Below are positions 61,582 to 64,000 of a stretch of 64,000 bases of DNA, in pieces. The notes under the pieces were generated by a model. It searched no databases and was not told the DNA's origin. It saw only the letters and a list, made by a program, of their open reading frames with translations. Position 1 is the first letter of the stretch; each line of letters starts with the position of its first letter. The stretch comes from Populus alba (Eukaryota > Streptophyta > Magnoliopsida > Malpighiales > Salicaceae), in the NCBI RefSeq assembly GCF_005239225.2, contig NC_133302.1, positions 9,953,991 through 10,017,990 of the forward strand, written 5' to 3'. Both the position numbers and the translations under genes were made by a program.

Positions 61582-61838
61582 TCAACCTTTATCAATAAGA
61601 TTATTCAAACCAATGGATTCATTTTCACTAGGAAACTCATCAAAGTAAGCTTTTAAACGATGTTCATTTACCTTCAAAACATTGTCATTCTTTGGATTCT
61701 CAATATCAAGGGCCCCATAAGGATACACATGTTTCAAAATAAATGGACCGCTCCATCTTGATCTTAGTTTTTCAGGAAATAAATGGAGTTGAGAATTATA
61801 AAGCAAAACTTTTTGACCAGTATCAACTTTTTGACAAT
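61582..61838 (-). pseudogene. Integrase C-terminal tail of element E
   Basis: DTGQKVLLYNSQLHLFPEKL, RSRWSGPFILKHVYPYGALD and NVLKVNEHRLKAYFDEFP match the tail in element A (1750-1950). It ends at TAA 61582. The integrase catalytic core that should precede it is deleted, so CQKV of the zinc finger is followed directly by DTGQKV. Confidence 0.88.
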
Positions 61839-61840
61839 TT

Positions 61841-63991
61841 TCACAAGTTTTTGCAGAATGCATGTGTGTCCTTGAACATGGTGGGCCAATAAAATCCATT
61901 TTGTAAGATTTTTGCAGTCGTCTCTCTTGATGAGAATTGACTCCCACATGCTTCAGAATGACAAAGTTTAATGACATTACTTACCTCATTGTCGGGAATG
62001 CATTTTTGAAATATTTGATCAGGACAATTTTTGAATAAGTAAGGGTCATCTAAGTAAAAGTTCTTCACTTCGTTCAAAAACTTTCCTTTGTCTTCGGTAC
62101 TCCAGTGAGCTGGCAAATCTCCTGTTGCAAGAAAATTGATATTTTTAGCAAACCAAGGCATTGAACTGAGAGAAAGTAAGGATTCTTCAGGAAAGTAATC
62201 ATCGATTGGTGTGATGTCAGATATCAAATCTGTTGTCACTCTTGACAAAAGATCGGCATCAATATTTTCGGTGCCTTTTTCATCCGTGATTTCTTCCTGA
62301 GAATAAATCATTTGCAAATCTTCATATTCATCCAACTCAATTTTACTCAAAGTAGATTCAAGTTGATCATGAACTAATTCTTCAATATGATCTACTTCTT
62401 GTAAATCATTATCATCTCCAGGCTGCTTGCAAACGTTGAAAATATTCATCTCTAATGTCATGTTTCCAAAAGATAACTTCATGAGTCCATTCCTACAATT
62501 AATCAATGCATTAGAAGTTGCAAGAAACGGACGTCCTAAAATAATAGGAAATGAATTACATGCTTCAACAGGTTGCGTGTCCAAGACAATAAAATCCACA
62601 GGATAAATGAATTTATCGACTTGTACTAACACATCTTCAATTATTCCTCTAGGCACTTTTACAGATCTATCGGCGAGTAAAAGAGTTACAGAAGTTGGTT
62701 TTAACTCACCTAGATTGAGACTTTGAAAAACTGAATATGGAAGTAAATTCACACTAGCTCCAAGATCAAGTAAGGCTCTTTCAATTTTATGTTCTCCAAT
62801 AAAGCAAGAAATTGTAGGACAACCAGGGTCTTTATATTTCAAAGCATTATTGTTCTGAAGAATGGCACTTACTTGTTCGGCTAAAAAGGCTTTCTTTTTC
62901 ACATTCAGTTTTCTCTTCACAGTGCACAAATCTTTCAAAAATTTAGCATAGGAAGGAACCTGTTTAATAGCATCCAACAAAGGTATATTGATCCTTACCT
63001 GTTTGAAAATTTCAAAGATTTCAGAGTTGTGACTAACTTTCCTTTGTTTGATCATGGCATGAGGAAATGGAAGTGCTGGCGGGGAATCAGCCTTTTCTTT
63101 GCAATGTTCAGGTTCAACCCCTTCCTTACCCTCAGAGATAGACTCATCATCTTTCTCACAAGGTTCAAGAATAGGTTTTTCAATAACCTTACCACTACGA
63201 AGAGTGATGACTGATTTGACTTGATCCATGTGTTGGCTTCCAGAACTACTTGCATTTGCATTGTATTGCCCCTTTGGATTTTGCTGTGGTTGAGAAGGAA
63301 ACTTACCTTTCTCTTGGAAACTGAGAGCAGATGTTAATTTTGCAAGAGCATCTTTAAAATCGGTCATGCTTTGAGCAAGTTGAGTGTTGATTGTCTCCTG
63401 CTTTTCAATGAATGCATGCAATGTTTCCTCAAAATTTTGGAAATTATGGTGTGCTTGAAACGGTGGATGTGAAGTTTGTGCATTGTTGCTATCACTCTTC
63501 CAACTAAAATTTGGGTGATTTCTCCAACCAGGGTTATATGTTTGTGAGTATGGGTTATGGTTGGGTCTTTGGAAACTGTTTAAAGCATGGGCTTGTTCAT
63601 GGAGGCATTCCTTGAAAGAAGGCAAAGTTGGACAATCATTGGTTGCATGCTCATTTGTTTCACAGATTTGACACACAATGTCTTGAACAGATTTTAATTG
63701 ACCACTCTTTTTTAATTCTAGTGCCTCGACTTTTCTAGCTAAAGATGCAAACTTGGCTTGGAGGTTATGATCTTCCCTAAGGTTGTGCATACCCCCACTA
63801 GATGTATGAGGTTGAGTTTTACCTGGTGCCTCATAAGTACCTGTGGTGTCCCAATTTTGAGCATTTTCAGCTAGCAAGTCTAGGTACTCCATTGCTTCAT
63901 TAGGGTCTTTATCTTCAAAAGTTCCATTGCACATCAATTCAACCATTTGCCTATCTCTAGGTGTTAAACCCTCATAAAAATGTGAAACCAA
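61841..63991 (-). CDS. Gag-protease-integrase zinc finger fusion ORF of element E (716 codons, RT deleted in frame)
   Basis: The first visible Met is at 63991, but gag probably continues past the window edge. Gag (residues about 1-300) shows HFYEGLTPRDRQMVELMC, a zinc knuckle CQICETNEHATNDCP and KSVITLRSGKVIEKP. Protease lies around residues 340-500 with ALLDLGASVNLLPYS and ILGRPFLATSNALINC. After YSQEEITDE (about residue 578) the sequence jumps to KGTENIDADLLSRV, the far end of RNase H. All of RT and most of RNase H are gone, yet the frame is kept. It then reads LCHSEACGSQFSSRETTAKI and WPTMFKDTHAFCKNL, and a one-base insertion stops it before the last zinc-finger cysteines. It may still encode gag and protease. 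Whether it is translated is unknown. Confidence 0.85.
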   Translation of the reverse strand: MVSHFYEGLTPRDRQMVELMCNGTFEDKDPNEAMEYLDLLAENAQNWDTTGTYEAPGKTQPHTSSGGMHNLREDHNLQAKFASLARKVEALELKKSGQLKSVQDIVCQICETNEHATNDCPTLPSFKECLHEQAHALNSFQRPNHNPYSQTYNPGWRNHPNFSWKSDSNNAQTSHPPFQAHHNFQNFEETLHAFIEKQETINTQLAQSMTDFKDALAKLTSALSFQEKGKFPSQPQQNPKGQYNANASSSGSQHMDQVKSVITLRSGKVIEKPILEPCEKDDESISEGKEGVEPEHCKEKADSPPALPFPHAMIKQRKVSHNSEIFEIFKQVRINIPLLDAIKQVPSYAKFLKDLCTVKRKLNVKKKAFLAEQVSAILQNNNALKYKDPGCPTISCFIGEHKIERALLDLGASVNLLPYSVFQSLNLGELKPTSVTLLLADRSVKVPRGIIEDVLVQVDKFIYPVDFIVLDTQPVEACNSFPIILGRPFLATSNALINCRNGLMKLSFGNMTLEMNIFNVCKQPGDDNDLQEVDHIEELVHDQLESTLSKIELDEYEDLQMIYSQEEITDEKGTENIDADLLSRVTTDLISDITPIDDYFPEESLLSLSSMPWFAKNINFLATGDLPAHWSTEDKGKFLNEVKNFYLDDPYLFKNCPDQIFQKCIPDNEVSNVIKLCHSEACGSQFSSRETTAKILQNGFYWPTMFKDTHAFCKNL

Positions 63992-64000
63992 TCTCCATGT

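Larger units (their letters stand above)
57724..64000 (-). mobile_element. Element E: Athila/Tat-type Ty3/gypsy retrotransposon, same family as A, continuing past the window
   Basis: On the minus strand from the right edge: gag, protease, a remnant of RNase H, the integrase zinc finger, integrase C-terminus, accessory ORF, about 1.3 kb of 3' untranslated sequence, polypurine tract and a 1751-bp 3' LTR ending at 57724. RT with most of RNase H and the integrase core have been removed by two separate internal deletions. The LTR belongs to the same family as the palindrome arms at 3142-5764. The target duplication cannot be checked because the other end is outside the window. The left flank is TCCCC. 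Confidence 0.92.

Overview
This window is plant nuclear DNA, most likely from a poplar or willow (Salicaceae). The evidence is spliced genes with GT-AG introns, AT-rich intergenic DNA, nested Ty3/gypsy retrotransposons, a PIF/Harbinger transposon, and short AT-rich MITE-like repeats of a type I associate with poplar (from memory, not searched). Only one host gene looks intact: SIG2, a nuclear-encoded chloroplast RNA polymerase sigma factor (24843-30510, + strand, seven exons, about 579 aa).

Layout. 1-2.8 kb: 3' part of a decayed Athila/Tat-type gypsy element (A, +) ending in a small accessory ORF. 2.84-3.14 kb: 5' region and first exon of a LOG-family (cytokinin-activating enzyme) pseudogene. 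3.14-5.76 kb: two copies of one long LTR joined head to head as a large imperfect palindrome. 5.77-10.75 kb: a decayed chromodomain-bearing gypsy element (B, +). 11.66-15.79 kb: an intron-containing pseudogene of augmin subunit 7 (AUG7, -). 15.86-19.46 kb: a complete non-autonomous LTR element (C) with a 5-bp target duplication, 72 bp upstream of the AUG7 start codon. 21.4-21.8 kb: a CACTA transposon remnant. 24.8-30.5 kb: SIG2. 30.84-35.78 kb: a complete PIF/Harbinger transposon with TTA target duplication, an intact Myb/SANT-like ORF1 and a broken transposase. 38.40-44.68 kb: an Athila-type gypsy element (D, -) with target duplication CATGA and a deletion that fuses pol to its 3' LTR. 45.6-48.8 kb: long degenerate tandem repeats. 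48970-49469: a 500-N assembly gap. 49.47-53.7 kb: about 2.9 copies of a 1.46-1.50 kb tandem repeat. 54.2-55.0 kb: SMC3 (cohesin) pseudogene exons. 56.0-56.3 kb: a probable Copia LTR. 57.7-64.0 kb: a second copy of the A family (E, -) with its LTR, 3' untranslated repeats, an uninterrupted accessory ORF and a gag-protease ORF that lacks reverse transcriptase.

The most interesting candidate is the 182-codon accessory ORF in elements A and E. It lies in sense orientation between integrase and the 3' LTR, has the same length (549 nt) in both copies with no indels, and carries a Cys-rich segment I cannot assign to a known family. The rest is mainly a record of nested transposition, gene-fragment decay and tandem-repeat growth around one functional chloroplast-transcription gene. 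Exon boundaries were drawn by eye from GT/AG sites and protein similarity from memory. No database search or computed alignment was run.
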